Origin: Adiantum capillus-veneris
Lineage: Eukaryota; Streptophyta; Polypodiopsida; Polypodiales; Pteridaceae
DNA: 64,000 bases
Assembly (NCBI GenBank): GCA_014529385.2
Contig: CM043963.1
Span: forward strand, 64,912,969 to 64,976,968
Direction: 5' to 3'
This document shows positions 1 to 11,005 of this stretch, in pieces. Under the pieces are notes generated by a model. It did not search any database. It saw only the letters and a program-made list of their open reading frames with translations, and was not told the origin of the DNA. The translations under genes were made by a program, and so were the position numbers. Positions within the stretch are counted from its first letter, which is position 1. Each line of letters begins with the position of its first letter.

Positions 1-1032
1 AGTAGGTGACATAGTTTTTGAACATTTAAATGCAATCAAAGTACTTTTTGGTCAAAAGCTTCCAGTTAAACTCTTGTGCAAGATATCTCTATAAGGTTTG
101 AACTAATGGTAACTCTGCTAGGTAACTCAAACAGCTTCTAGGTAAACTCTTGTGCAAGGTATCTCTCTAAGGATTGGTTCCCACCTTCTACATCCTCCTG
201 CCCATTCTTGAATTTTGTCATATACAAAATTTTAATCTTTCATCTCTTGTGCTTGCCCTTTCGTTTGTGTGGAGACTTCTTTACCTCAGGTTTTTGAAGC
301 ATCTAGACTAATGGTCTAGTAGATTTGGCCACATTTAATCTAGTAGATTTTCCTTCACAATTATCCTATAGATGGCCTTGTGCTCCAGTTGCTCCCTTCT
401 TTCCATCACCATATCCACTTCATAAGGTGTCATCTGGTGTCGGATCTTTGTGTCTTGATCATACAAATTATTCTTTCCCTCTCCATCTTGTGGCAGATGG
501 ATGTAGTTTGTATCCACCCATTTGGGTCTGGCTAATTTGCTTTGATCCATGCCTCAAACAGAACTTTAGAATCTCTTGGAACCGAGGCTCTAGATTGGCT
601 TTGTTGGCTAGTTCCTTCTCAGGAATTTTGAGAGCTTTGACAAACAACTAAAGTAAATTGTTTGTGTGTTTTATCAGTTGGTTGGCATGCACTTTCCATT
701 GGTTCATCATTTTTGTGAAATTGATTAGTTCATCCTTCAGCTCTGAGACTATGTCTTTCTTTTTAGTGTCATTGAGTACTAACTTCTAGGAAACCTATAA
801 AGCATTGCTTTAAAATATTTTTGAATCTAGAGCTCTTTTTGTTTTTGTAACTTCTTATTCAAAATGAGACATTGGCTAGAAAAGCTAGAGTTTTGGTGTG
901 AGCTTGTTTCCACTTGGACATCTTTCCCCTTGCATGTATCTAAAGAGAAGAAGGTGGAAGGAACTATTGAATTGGCAAGAGGGACATTAGCGGGCAAGGC
1001 CATAGTATCACTCCTTGGAACTACCTACAAAC
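1..1032 (-). other. Degenerate gypsy gag-like remnant
   Basis: No intact gene is visible. Read on the minus strand, the stretch at about 60-350 is Lys/Arg-rich, and it resembles 53560-53760 by eye (shared landmarks include a tcttgaattttgt block and the order of conserved patches). A minus-strand open stretch at 335-550 encodes an acidic and basic 71-residue peptide I do not recognise. I read it as an eroded gag C-terminal region of an LTR element, but the similarity is patchy and no zinc knuckle is seen. Confidence 0.3.
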
Positions 1033-1231
1033 ATCATCACTTATCATCACTCTTCTTGCTTAGCATAGGACAATAGCACAATAATGAAGATGAAGAAGAT
1101 GGCAAGCTTAAGCATTGAAGCATGGCTCTTGGCTGGATTTGTATTCCATAGACAAGAGTGTTAGTGTAGGCTCTCCACTTCTCCACAAGCTTGGAGAAGG
1201 AGATGGAGCTCTTGCACTTTGCGCTTCACAC

Positions 1232-1273
<42 letters not shown>

Positions 1274-1302
1274 AGAGTATACCCCCCTCTCATGCTTGGA
1301 CC

Positions 1303-1346
<44 letters not shown>

Positions 1347-1569
1347 ATTTAATTATATCATTTGGACATGTGTCCTCTTTTTCCTCTTTAAGAGAAAGAA
1401 CTTAATTATGTATTTTTATGCATCTAAAATCTCATTGGACCCCTTTAAAGCCTATCCAATAGAAGCACATCATGAGGGACACCTTTGGAGGATCTTGACA
1501 TGTGTCTTTTATGCTTCTTAAGATATCATGTTTGAATTGAACACTTCAAGCACCTAGTCATTTAAAGCA
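1033..1569 (-). repeat. Partial left LTR of short LTR element W
   Basis: This stretch matches 12655-13121 over most of its length, differing mainly in simple-repeat tracts. It ends in CA at 1568-1569, which on the minus strand is a TG start. To its right lies a pyrimidine-rich tract that reads as a polypurine tract on the minus strand. The left part of the LTR (the equivalent of 2294-2584 plus 12488-12654) is missing, so this copy is truncated. I infer that it is the 3' LTR of a minus-strand element. Confidence 0.6.
1235..1342. repeat. (GA)n and (CT)n microsatellites
   Basis: A GA run (1235-1269) and a CT run (1304-1342) flank a short unique spacer inside the W LTR. Being complementary, the two runs could fold into a hairpin. 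In the other LTR copy the first tract is replaced by a short GT run and the second is preceded by 27 Cs. Confidence 0.95.
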
Positions 1570-2280
1570 TGAAAAACGTCCTCCTCTCTTATGGAGAGAG
1601 TCTTCTTTCGGGAGTCTTATCAAGAGACCTCCTAATCTCTCTCTCCTCTTGGAGAGAAAGGGAAATCCCATAAGCACGAAGTTGTTAAGTAACTTCGGCT
1701 TGTAAAGTAGGGTTGCCCATAGCTTGATGCAACCTAGTAACAAGATAAACATGTGTGCATCATCATTAGCACCTTCATGTGCAAAATCAAAGTTATCAAT
1801 GTTCATTCTAGTCTCTTGGTTTTTGTCAGCCATGCTAATTATACTTATGTGTTTACTTAGTGTATTCTTTGGCAATTCAAAACCTTAGTTGTTACTCCTC
1901 TTAGCCTTTGAAAATAAGCACTTAAGTATCTACACCCACAAGTTGAATTGGTTAATTATAAGCACTTAAGTATCTACACCCACAAGTTGAATTGGTTAAT
2001 TATAGAGAGTAGTGGGTGGGTCTAACATTACAGAATTGTTGAGGGATAGCTCCTTTCGAACTTCTTATGGCTCAATAATGGTAAAGCCATAGGCAAGTCT
2101 AAAAATACCCCATCATTAAGACCAAAGCTCCCAATGTGTGCACCATATCCACACATAATGGGCTCAAACAAAATCGATAATAGATCCCAGTCCCACTTAC
2201 CCTAATATAATCAACAAAAATCAACCATTAATACGCTACTTAAGGACCTCTCTTCTTAAGAAAGAAAAGAGAAACCAAAT
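1570..2280 (-). mobile_element. Internal region of non-autonomous LTR element W
   Basis: The region lies between the partial LTR (ending 1569) and a primer binding site (2281-2292), so the whole internal domain is only about 710 bp. It carries no protease, reverse transcriptase or integrase. A minus-strand open stretch (1875-1558) with a possible internal start (M-A-D-K-N-Q) could be a gag relic, but I cannot assign it. The size and lack of pol fit a deletion derivative or a small non-autonomous LTR element. The pyrimidine-rich stretch at about 1578-1588 would be the polypurine tract. Confidence 0.55.
1917..2004. repeat. Perfect 44-bp tandem duplication
   Basis: Two adjacent copies with period 44 (cttaagtatctacaccc starts at 1921 and again at 1965). 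The copies appear identical, so the duplication is recent or conserved by conversion. It lies inside the W internal region. Confidence 0.95.
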
Positions 2281-2292
2281 GCTCTGATACCA
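2281..2292 (-). promoter_or_regulatory. Primer binding site, initiator tRNA-Met type (element W)
   Basis: The + strand reads gctctgatacca, the exact complement of the standard plant PBS TGGTATCAGAGC. One base separates it from a TG at 2294 that starts the adjoining LTR. This fixes the element's minus orientation and its right LTR boundary. Confidence 0.85.
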
Positions 2293-2293
2293 A

Positions 2294-2584
2294 TGTAATG
2301 GAAATGGCCTATGAACTTTGAGGATAGCGGAATTAAGAGAATTAGAGTGAGCATTTTTGTGAGATTACTTTGAGAACATAGAAGGTGAACTTTATTGATG
2401 GTAGCAACATAAACATAGTACTTAATTAACTTGGCATGAACAATACTTTTGCAAGAGAGAGAGTATTAGCAAAACATGACAATAGTTGAGGACCAGATTT
2501 ACTTGCCGATCCCCCCTCCAAAAGGCGTTTGTATTATAGATTCTCCCATCAAGAGAGACTTGATACAATACAATCTTTGTGTTC
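2294..2584 (-). repeat. Right LTR of W, first part (interrupted)
   Basis: The LTR begins with TG directly beside the PBS and runs to the Tat insertion point at 2584/2585. It resumes at 12488. The last five bases (tgttc, 2580-2584) are the target site duplicated by the Tat element. Confidence 0.7.
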
Positions 2585-4104
2585 TGATGCATGGTTTTTA
2601 GGACCCCTTCTGAAGATGCAATAAAGGCACAGTCAGTTGTTGGGGAGATGAGGATACTCTAGTCCAAGGGATCTCGAAAGAGAAGAAAAATCTACTTCAC
2701 AAGCACCAAAGAGTAAAAAGTGCCATGGACAGAAGATACGTGGGAACGAGCTCTTATGCATGCCCACAACCTATATCTTACAGAATAGCCCATTCTAGGT
2801 GTGAATTTCTAGTGAAATTTACACGAAGATGTTCGTGTGGACTCACAGCACAGCATACTCCGTTTTCACTTTTTTACCGACAGTAAATATTTTTTACCTA
2901 CAGTAAATATTTTTCACCTACATGGTAAATACAAATCAATTTTTACCTACAATAACTTTTTTTACCCATCGTAAATATTTTTTACTGCACTATAAGTATT
3001 TGGTAGGTAACATGCTGTTCACTGTTACTAGAAGCAGTGATTGGGCATCAACAATGCAGTTACAGGAGGAGAAAAGGGGAAAATCTTATGGTAAAGGTGA
3101 GTCAACAGGGATAAAGACTTTTGAGTTGAAAAGAGACATGCTGATTTTTTCAAAGAACACATGTCAAAAGAAGAATGGTTGAGGATTTTTTGAGAATTTG
3201 ATATTCAGGAGGACCCAGCTGCCACCTCCCCCCCGCAGGTCCCCCCCTGACATGTGCAGAACCTCCAGTTTCAACAGCCACCTTACCTACTCTTAAATGC
3301 TGGTCAAGGCCTTATCCCCATGTGTCACAATCAGAAAAATCAGCATTTACCCTCCCCTCTCACATCACTCTAGAGAATATCTTGATGGTGACATATCAGG
3401 TGACCTCAATCTGTTGACCACCCTAAGCAAAAAGTAACCCCAATCAGTGGATTTAAGCATGTTTATCCCTAATCCTAAACCCTCTCAGAAACCTATATAA
3501 GGAGGCCTTCTCTCACTCAAAAACAACACTTCACCCACTTCACCAAGCAACGAAGCTATGACGACATTGCTCACAACAAGGAGCTATGGATGGAGCTCTA
3601 CTCTCTCTCTCCCTCTCTCTCTCTCCCTCTAGTATGCTACATTACTAGCCCTAAAACCTAAATAAGGAGTCTTCTCTCATGCTCCATGGCCACCATCCTC
3701 GCCATCATTCTCTAAGGTATTGATGTGTTGCAAGTAGGATCATACCTACTTGCTGGGTTGATTGTTTTTTTTGACAAAGGATTATGCCATCCTTGGCTTG
3801 CTCCTCTATATCCTTGTTATGTATGATCAGATTCCGTTGTATTGTTAAGCTGATGTCTTGTGTATATATATGCTACATAAGGTCCCTAAGCTTCGTTTCT
3901 ATGTGTTTTGCCATATGTTTTGATGCCATCATAATGCCAGAAGTCTCACTTGCCTATGTGCACTATGTGTGAGGTCCCTAAACCTCTTAATTTAGGGTGG
4001 TGCCCCCTTTGTTTTGTTCTTTGCTTGTTCGCATAAGGCGTGGTTTGTGGAGTGTGCACAAGTACAGAGGCCACCCGATTGCACTGCTCTTTTTCCCGCC
4101 ATCA
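2585..4104 (+). repeat. 5' LTR of the Tat element (1520 bp)
   Basis: It starts TGATGCATGG and ends CGCCATCA. Compared with the 3' LTR it has an extra 42-bp block near 3053-3095 and small indels in a CT tract at about 3600. The length difference (1520 against 1477) is fully explained by these indels. A TATA-like acctatataagg at about 3490 is a candidate core promoter. Confidence 0.95.
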
Positions 4105-4107
4105 TTT

Positions 4108-4125
4108 TGGTGCCCCCACTGAGGA
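4108..4125 (+). promoter_or_regulatory. Putative primer binding site of the Tat element
   Basis: Three bases after the 5' LTR the sequence reads TGGTGCCCCCACTGAG. It starts with the TGG expected for pairing with a tRNA CCA end, but it is not the tRNA-Met type. It resembles a diverged tRNA-Lys type PBS (TGGCGCCCA...). The tRNA assignment is inference. Confidence 0.5.
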
Positions 4126-4176
4126 GGGCTACACAGACCTTCAGTCCACAAGCAATAAAGATGTGCAATCTACAAC

Positions 4177-5145
4177 ATGGACGAATGGCGTGAGGAGTTT
4201 GCAAATTGGAGAACAGAAGAGGAGGAGGCTTTAGAGGCCTTAAAAGCTTTCATCGAGGTCTTGTTACCAGGTTGCAGTGTCATTGAAATTCAAGAAGTAA
4301 GTTCTTCTACATGCCTTGTTCGTGATCGTCGCCAACGAAGGAGAGCGAGAAGAAGAGCTTGATATACCTCTCCTCTCAACCTATGGGTGCTCCAGAAACC
4401 TCCAACGCACACGAGCTTGAAATATTCTACATCAACATACACGAAGGTACTGTGACACACATTAAGGGAAGAGAAAGCATCACCAGACCTCTCTTTCCTT
4501 AGGAGCCGACTAAGAGGAGGAAGATCACCTCTACACCTAAGTGGCCCAAGGCCGCAGTGCGTGCTCAAGCGTAAGGTAACATTTGGCTTAATCTCATTAA
4601 TAAGGGATAACATGACCACTACAGGCAAGAAAAAGGCTAGTGAGCAACCAACTTCAACCTCCAACTTGCAACCACGACTCTCACCCCTAAATCCTCCTGA
4701 AGCAAAGAGGCGAAGGCTTGCCTACAAGATTGCCGCCCGTCTGCGAGTGCTCCCAGTGCACTTTGTGAATCCAGACACCACCAATCCCAAGCCAACCTCC
4801 TGTCCGCGTGAAGATCACTTTGGATATTGTCCAAAGTGCTTTGGAGACCGGGTGAAAAGCCTCCCTGCCCTACCTTTGCTGCTAATTTTCAAGAAGTTAT
4901 CTCAATCTAAGGAAACTATCTTAGTTGATGATGTGCTGCACATTAATGGTGTCACTTTCATTCGTCATGCTGATTATGGTAATAGCATCCAATTATTGCT
5001 TGCTAAAAGGCTCAGCATTGTACAAAGTGTTGCCATCACGCCTTACGTCTTCACAGATGCATCAGGAAGAGTCGAAGTGATCCGAGGTGCTGACCTTCTG
5101 TGGCTGATCAGGCTCATTGGTCCCAAGGTGGTGCAACTAAGCTAG
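4177..5145 (+). pseudogene. Broken extra ORF upstream of gag (Tat element)
   Basis: The first block (4177-4359) encodes a Glu-rich peptide starting MDEWREEF. The frame then breaks, with readable protein continuing in other frames to about 4550. A 194-residue open stretch at 4561-5145 follows, with a Pro/Lys-rich start, a Cys pair (Y-C-P-K-C) and a folded-looking C-terminal half. I recognise no domain. Ogre-type Tat elements are known to carry an additional ORF before gag; the position and strand fit that here, but homology is not shown. It could instead be non-coding leader with chance ORFs. Confidence 0.45.
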
Positions 5146-5480
5146 GCTCTTGTGTGTAAGTATGGATGCCAATAATGAGAATGATGATCCCCGCATGTTT
5201 CCTTTCCATTTTGTGCGTCATATCCGTGTGAATATTTGTATTTATAGAAAAATCTTTTATCAGCAAAGAATAGCCCTATTGTTTGGAGCCGAGAGACTTG
5301 GGGAAATCTTGCGCTCTCCTCATCCTGTCATTCTACCCTTACTAGACTATTACCATTCCTTTGATGTGTCGATCTTCATCCTATTTTGAGCTAAGTTGTG
5401 CTAAAGCTCCAAATTGTAATTACCATACTCTATTTTAAAATAAATTGGAGCTGTTTGTGTAATTGTTTACTCTCTCACTT

Positions 5481-6233
5481 ATGGCCTTCCCTAATTTTTA
5501 TGGTAAGCCTGGGGAGGTTGCTCCAGACTTTTTGGATAATTTGGAAATGGCCTTTCTGGTATCGGGAAGGGATGACGAAGCTACTAAGTTAAGGGCCTTT
5601 CCTTTGGTCTTGAGGGAAGGTGCAAAATTATGGTATCAAACTTTGGCATCTGAAGAAAGAAGAGACTGGGAGTCCTTAAAGATGGCCTTCATCAAAGAAT
5701 TTCGTCGCCATGAGCCTCCAGAGGAGATATGGAGACAGCTCTTAGAGCTACGTCAAACATCACCCAATGACTATAGAAGCTATGAAGGAAAGTTTTCCAA
5801 CCTGTGGGAGAAATGGTGTGCATCACTAGGTGAAGGAGAAAGGGCGCCAGAATGCCTAAAGAAGGACTGTTTCCTGGCAGGGCTTTACCCCATTCTTCGA
5901 GAAAAGGTAAAAGGTAAACTCCCAGATACCTTTGATAAAGCTATGACTTATGCAAGGGAGAAGGATAGGAAGTTAAAATTCCAAGCTCAACTACAAGGGG
6001 GAATGGAGCCTCCACCGCTAGCTCAACCTACGGCAAGGGTAGTAGCAGGGACAGGAGCAACAGACCAAGAGTCCTCTCAACAAGAATTACTTCAACAAAT
6101 CACCAATCAACTAGAGAGCCTGTCCATCAATCTGGTTCAAGGTGTAAGGGCTCCCCAGCCAGGAAATGAACGAAATAGACAAGAAGGACAAAGCAAGCAC
6201 GTGAGTACATTTGCTACAACTGTGGAGAGGTAG
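5481..6233 (+). CDS. Gag polyprotein, capsid part (Tat element)
   Basis: The capsid-like gag domain starts at the ATG at 5481 (M-A-F-P-N-F-Y-G-K-P-G). It has the retrotransposon gag pattern: an A-K-L-W-Y-Q core about 50 residues in, then a K-E-F-R-R block and an R-S-Y-E-G-K-F segment, with charged helices to about residue 180 and a Gln-rich tail. This frame closes at 6231-6233. The zinc knuckle lies just downstream in a different frame (C-Y-N-C-G-E-V-G-H with last Cys in Y-Y-C-P, about 6208-6255). Gag and pol are therefore offset by -1 (equivalently +2). I see no obvious slippery heptamer, so a small indel is as likely as programmed frameshifting. Gag would form the cytoplasmic particle that packages the element RNA. 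Confidence 0.8.
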   Translation: MAFPNFYGKPGEVAPDFLDNLEMAFLVSGRDDEATKLRAFPLVLREGAKLWYQTLASEERRDWESLKMAFIKEFRRHEPPEEIWRQLLELRQTSPNDYRSYEGKFSNLWEKWCASLGEGERAPECLKKDCFLAGLYPILREKVKGKLPDTFDKAMTYAREKDRKLKFQAQLQGGMEPPPLAQPTARVVAGTGATDQESSQQELLQQITNQLESLSINLVQGVRAPQPGNERNRQEGQSKHVSTFATTVER

Positions 6234-9200
6234 GTCACGGCATGTATTATTGCCCCCATCCACGACGCTATCAAGGAAATGGTAATCAAAGACGGCCTCC
6301 TCGCCAGCAAGTCACTCCTCCTCGAGCTAGGCCACTAAATGGAAAAAATGCACACGTGGCTCCACCAATCCAAATATTGAGACCCCCTCCTCCACCACCA
6401 CAAGCACCAGCAGAGATCCCTCCACTACCATCGGGAGGGGAGGACAGGGCTGTCTCTGTCATAAGTCTTGACAATGGTAAGGATAAAGGGAAAGAAAAAA
6501 TGGAGGAAGTTGTTGCCATGCCAATAAAGAGAGTTAGGAGACAAAGAACTGATGAAATGGAAGCTTCAGAGCCGGATAAAGGGAATGAGGGTTCCTCCCA
6601 AGTGATAGGAGACAAGAAAAGGAAGAGTAGGTCAAGGAGGCACATAGAAGTAGAAGACTTTCCACTTGGGGTAGGATCCATACCTTACGACCTGGTAGCA
6701 GATGTGAGTAAGCAAGGACCAAAGATTTCATGGCAGCAACTCCTCCACCTTTCCACAAAGATGCGTAGAACCTGGTCTACGATGGTCAGCACCAGGAGGG
6801 CTAAGGCAAAGTCAGTTGGGTCTATTAGTGCAAGAGGCATGAAGGATATCGTGCCAGTCATTGATGCAGAGATTAAGAGTCAGCGAGTCTCCAATGTGTA
6901 CGTAGATGGTGGAGCCGAGATTTGTGTTATGACAGAGAAATTAATGCACAGGTTGGGTTTGGAAGTAAACGAGCAAACTTCCTTACAAGCTAAGATGGCA
7001 AATAATGTAAGGGTGGCTTGTGTGGGAAAGGTTAATGGAGTGAAGGTTTCAGCTTTTGGTGTGGCAATCTCAATTGATGCTTATGTGATCCCAACTAAGG
7101 GGGAGGGCTATCCGCTAATCCTTGGAAGACCTTGGCTTATGGCTATGAAAGCTAGGCAAGATTGGGAGACAGGTTCCCTTGAGTTGCGACCAAATCATAA
7201 GGTAGGTGGCAAGCAACAAAAAATTGTGTATGACATGAAGCAGGGTAGACAACAAGACCTAGAGATGGAGACTTCTATGGATGAATGGAGCACAAGCAGT
7301 TGCTCTTCATCTGAGGATGAGTCATCTGAGGAGGATGCTAGCTCTTTGGAAGTCATGGGTATAATACTGCGAAACCCAGAAGGAGAAGGTGGTCAAGACT
7401 CTCTAAACAAGGAAGAAGCCACAGGCTTAGAGGAGATGCTAGCTAAGGACCTACTAGAAGAAGAGACAGAACCCTATTTGCAGGTACTAAAGAAGCATGC
7501 TGGCCTCTTTATAACTGATTACGAGCACATTAAAGGAGTGACGGTAACCCAACACCATATCCAATTAAAGGAAGGTGCCAAACCAGTGGTGCAAAGGCTA
7601 AGGAGATTAGGGCTAGTGCAACAAGATGCACTCTTAAAAGAAGTAAAAAGATTACTCAAGGCAGGATTTATCTACCCAGTGGAAGATTCTGAGTGGGTGT
7701 CTCCAGTTGTGGTAGCACCAAAGAAAAATGGGAAGTGGAGGGTATGTGTGGATTACAAGCCTCTAAACGCAGCCACAAAAAGGGACCATTTTCCTTTGCC
7801 TTTTCAAGATGAAATACTAAATGAAGTGGCTGGTCATGAAAGGTACACAGTGTGTGATGGGTACTCAGGCTACTTCCAAATCAGAATTGCAGATGAAGAC
7901 CAAAGAAAGACTACCTTCATAACACCTTGGGGGTGTTTTGCTTATAGAGTTATGCCTTTTGGTTTAACTAATGCCACGGCTACTTTCCAGAGGTTTATGA
8001 ACTTGGTGTTTCAACCTTACTTTGGTAAGTCCATACGAGTCTTCATTGATGATTTTTGCATTTATAGCTCTAGGGAAGTACATCTATCCAAGGTTGATGA
8101 AGGTTTCACCCGTCTGTCCCAATTGGGTGGGCAATTGAATAAAGACAAGTGTCACATAGGTGAGAGCAAGGTCACTCTACTAGGCCATGTTGTGTCTCAA
8201 GATGGTATTGAGGCTGACCCTGAAAAGGTAAAGACATTGTTAGCTTTACCTACTCCTTCAAACGTGAAGCAACTAGTCTCCTTCATTCAAAAGGTTCGCT
8301 ACATGGGACGATTCATACATCTCCTTTCTCAGGCAATCTATCCTTTGCAGCAGCTCACTAAACACACTACATTGACATGGAGTGAGGAGGGTGAAAGGTG
8401 CTTTCAAGAAGTTAAAACCATTTTGAGCTCATTGCATGTCGTCCTACAACCCACATGGGGTGAATTATTCTATGTAAATCCTAGTGTAGGTCCAGAAGCT
8501 CTAGGAGCTGTCTTGATGCAAAAAGACCCAAAGACATCTCTCATGAGACCAGTCTACTTCTCTAGTAGAGTGATGACAGCTGCTGAAAAGGGTTTCAACG
8601 CAACTGAGCAATTGGTGCTAGCTCTTAAGTTTGCAGTGGAGAAGTTTCGGGCTTACTTACTTCCGAGACAATTTGTGGTGATCACAACTGAGGAGGTTTT
8701 TCCATATGCCCTACAGCACATGGAATTGTCTCAAAGAATAGCAAAGTGGGTGGTGCAGCTTCAAGAGTTTGACTACACACTACAAGTAGAGGATTCCGCC
8801 CGTGCTTGTTTGGCAGATGTCCTCACACAAAGGTGTTATGAGAAGGCCAAGAAAGAGGCACCTAGTAAGGTACCGTCTATCCCGGAGCCTGAAGTTCTAC
8901 TGGGAGCACACAGTCTGTACTTTGATGGGGCTTACAAGAGGACCAAAGACAAGGCATCAGCAGGCATAGTAATATTAGGTCCAGAGAAGGAGAAGATCTT
9001 TGCAAAAGGGTTTCATCTAAAAGAGGTTCATTCTAACAATGAGGCAGAGTACCATGCCCTTGTTTTAGGGTTGCAATGTTGTCTTTCTTAGGGCATCACA
9101 AAGCTAAATGTTTTTGGTGACTCCATGTTGATTGTTAAGCAAATGGTTGGTGTATGGGCCTGTAAAAATGACAAATTGTCTGTTAAGATGAGGGAAGCAA

Positions 9201-10675
9201 AGGCCTTGTTGAAGGGTTTTAAAGAAGTTCGAGTGCACTTTGTACCTAGAGATCAAAATCGAGAAGCAGATGCCTTAGCAGGTGAAGAACTACAAACTCT
9301 CATAGTAGGTGCTATCCTTGTGAAAAGTCCTTTATACCAGGGAAAGGAGGAGCTGCATGATTTACTTTACTTTCTTGAGCATTGTGAAGCACCCTCTGGT
9401 ATGAGTAAAAGTGAACGTAGGTGGTTGGCAAAAAAGGCTACCAGCTATAGCTTAGTGAATGAGGACTTGTATTGTAGAGGGAAAGATGTTGTCTTAAGGA
9501 GAGTTCCTGCATCCCAAGAGATAAAGGATATTTTGTTTAGTTGTCATGAAGGTGTGTGTGGTGGCCACTTTGCACAAGAGATTACTAGCAGAAAGATTTT
9601 ACAAGCAGGGTTCACGTGGCCAAGCCTCCATCGAGATGTACAACATTGGTGCCGCACATGTGAGGTTTGCCAAAAAGCTGGACCAAGGCGTCTTACCCAT
9701 GAAAATCAGCATCAAATCAAAACCTATGGGCCATTTGAAAAATGGGGGATAGATGCAATAGGGCCACTACCTTGCACTCAATCAGGGAAGGAATACATCA
9801 TTATGGGGGTGGAGTACATGACCAGATGGGCAGAAGCTCGTCCCACAAAGCGCATCACAGCCAAGGACGTGAGTGATTTCATTTTTGAATGCCTTTGTTG
9901 CCGTTTTGGCACACCTTTGGAGATTCTCTCGGATAGGGGACCGGGATTTCGAGCTGATTTAGTCAGGCAATTGATGAGCAAGTTAAAAATCAAGCGCAGG
10001 CACTCTACACCATACTACCCTCAGTGCAATGGTCTTGTGGAAAAGGTAGATGGTCTTATATGTAAAATCATCACTAAGCAAGTGCATTTACATCCTAAGG
10101 CATCGGACAAACACCTAGATGCAGCACTTTGGGCCTACAGAACATCCTTTAAAACATCCTTGGGGTATACACCTTTTCACTTGGTTTACGGGCAAGAGGC
10201 ACTATTGCCTATAGAAGTGGAGCTAGCGAGCCTCCGAGTTCTAAAAGCACATCAAGAGGATAGTCAAGAGAAGCAGGTGGAAGGAAGAATCATCTATTTG
10301 GAGAGGTTAGGGCTAGATCGAGGGTCAGCAGTGAAGTACTATGCAGCCCAGGCAGAGAAGAAACGAAAGAAGTTCAATCGCAACCTTGTCAAGAAAGGTA
10401 TCAAGGAAGGTTCTTTAGTGCTCAGATACGACAATCGCTTTGATCGCAGGAAGGATGGTAAGTTCTTGCTTAAGTGGGAAGGCCCTTTTGTAGTGATACA
10501 GAGGTTCTCAAATGGTAGTTACCAACTAGGTGACCTAGATGGTAAGGTACATCAGACCCCGGTAAATGGTTGGCGATTGAAGGCCTACCAATGTCGTCTT
10601 TCACAGCCATATGCTGGTGAAATCAATGCTAAGGATGGTTCAGAGGAGAGCTCATCATATTCGAGCTCCAACTAA
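6180..10675 (+). pseudogene. Pol polyprotein with two RNase H domains (one in-frame stop)
   Basis: One reading frame holds all pol domains. The order is zinc knuckle (6208-6255), aspartic protease (V-D-G-G-A at 6902-6916, a G where S/T is usual), RT with F-I-D-D at 8042-8053, an RNase H of the Ty3 type (about 8440-8830), and a second RNase H (L-Y-F-D-G at about 8917; N-N-E-A-E-Y at about 9036). A TAG at 9089-9091 then stops the frame inside the second RNase H. The same frame continues after it with the rest of that domain (V-P-R-D-Q-N-R-E-A-D-A-L-A) and integrase: HHCC finger about 9544-9675 and D, D, E at 9752, 9932 and 10040. No chromodomain follows, as expected for Tat. Apart from the stop, pol looks intact. 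Confidence 0.9.
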
Positions 10676-11005
10676 GGTAACAATCATGTACATAGTCGTT
10701 TCAACAAAAAAAAAAAGACAAAAAAAAAGAAAAAAAAAAGAGAAGAAAAAAAGAGAATGCTACCAGTGAAAGCGGATATTGACAATGGATGGGGTATGGC
10801 TTTCAAGGGTCTAGGAGACTAGTTGTTAGTCATGGATGGATACAATTATTCATAAGAAAGGACTAAACAGGGTGCATCAGCCAAGAAAGCAGTAACATGG
10901 CAAATTCAATTGGTACCAGGTGGGTAAGTATTCAAGAGAACCCTATTGTAGCACAACCTACAGCTAGAGGCATCAAATACCTCTAGCTTAAGGGGGAGGG
11001 CTATA
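10676..11005 (+). other. 3' untranslated part of the Tat element with A-rich tract and polypurine tract
   Basis: A 50-base A-rich stretch (about 10706-10757) follows the pol stop. The polypurine tract aagggggaggg (10990-11000) then primes plus-strand synthesis just before the 3' LTR. No ORF is seen. Confidence 0.8.

Noticed and set aside
1108-1405. ORFs on both strands at 1108-1405 encoding Ser-Leu or Arg-Glu runs
   Set aside because: They are translations of the GA and CT microsatellites, as are similar ORFs at 12734-13051, 26410-26793, 28416-28852 and 32704-32922.
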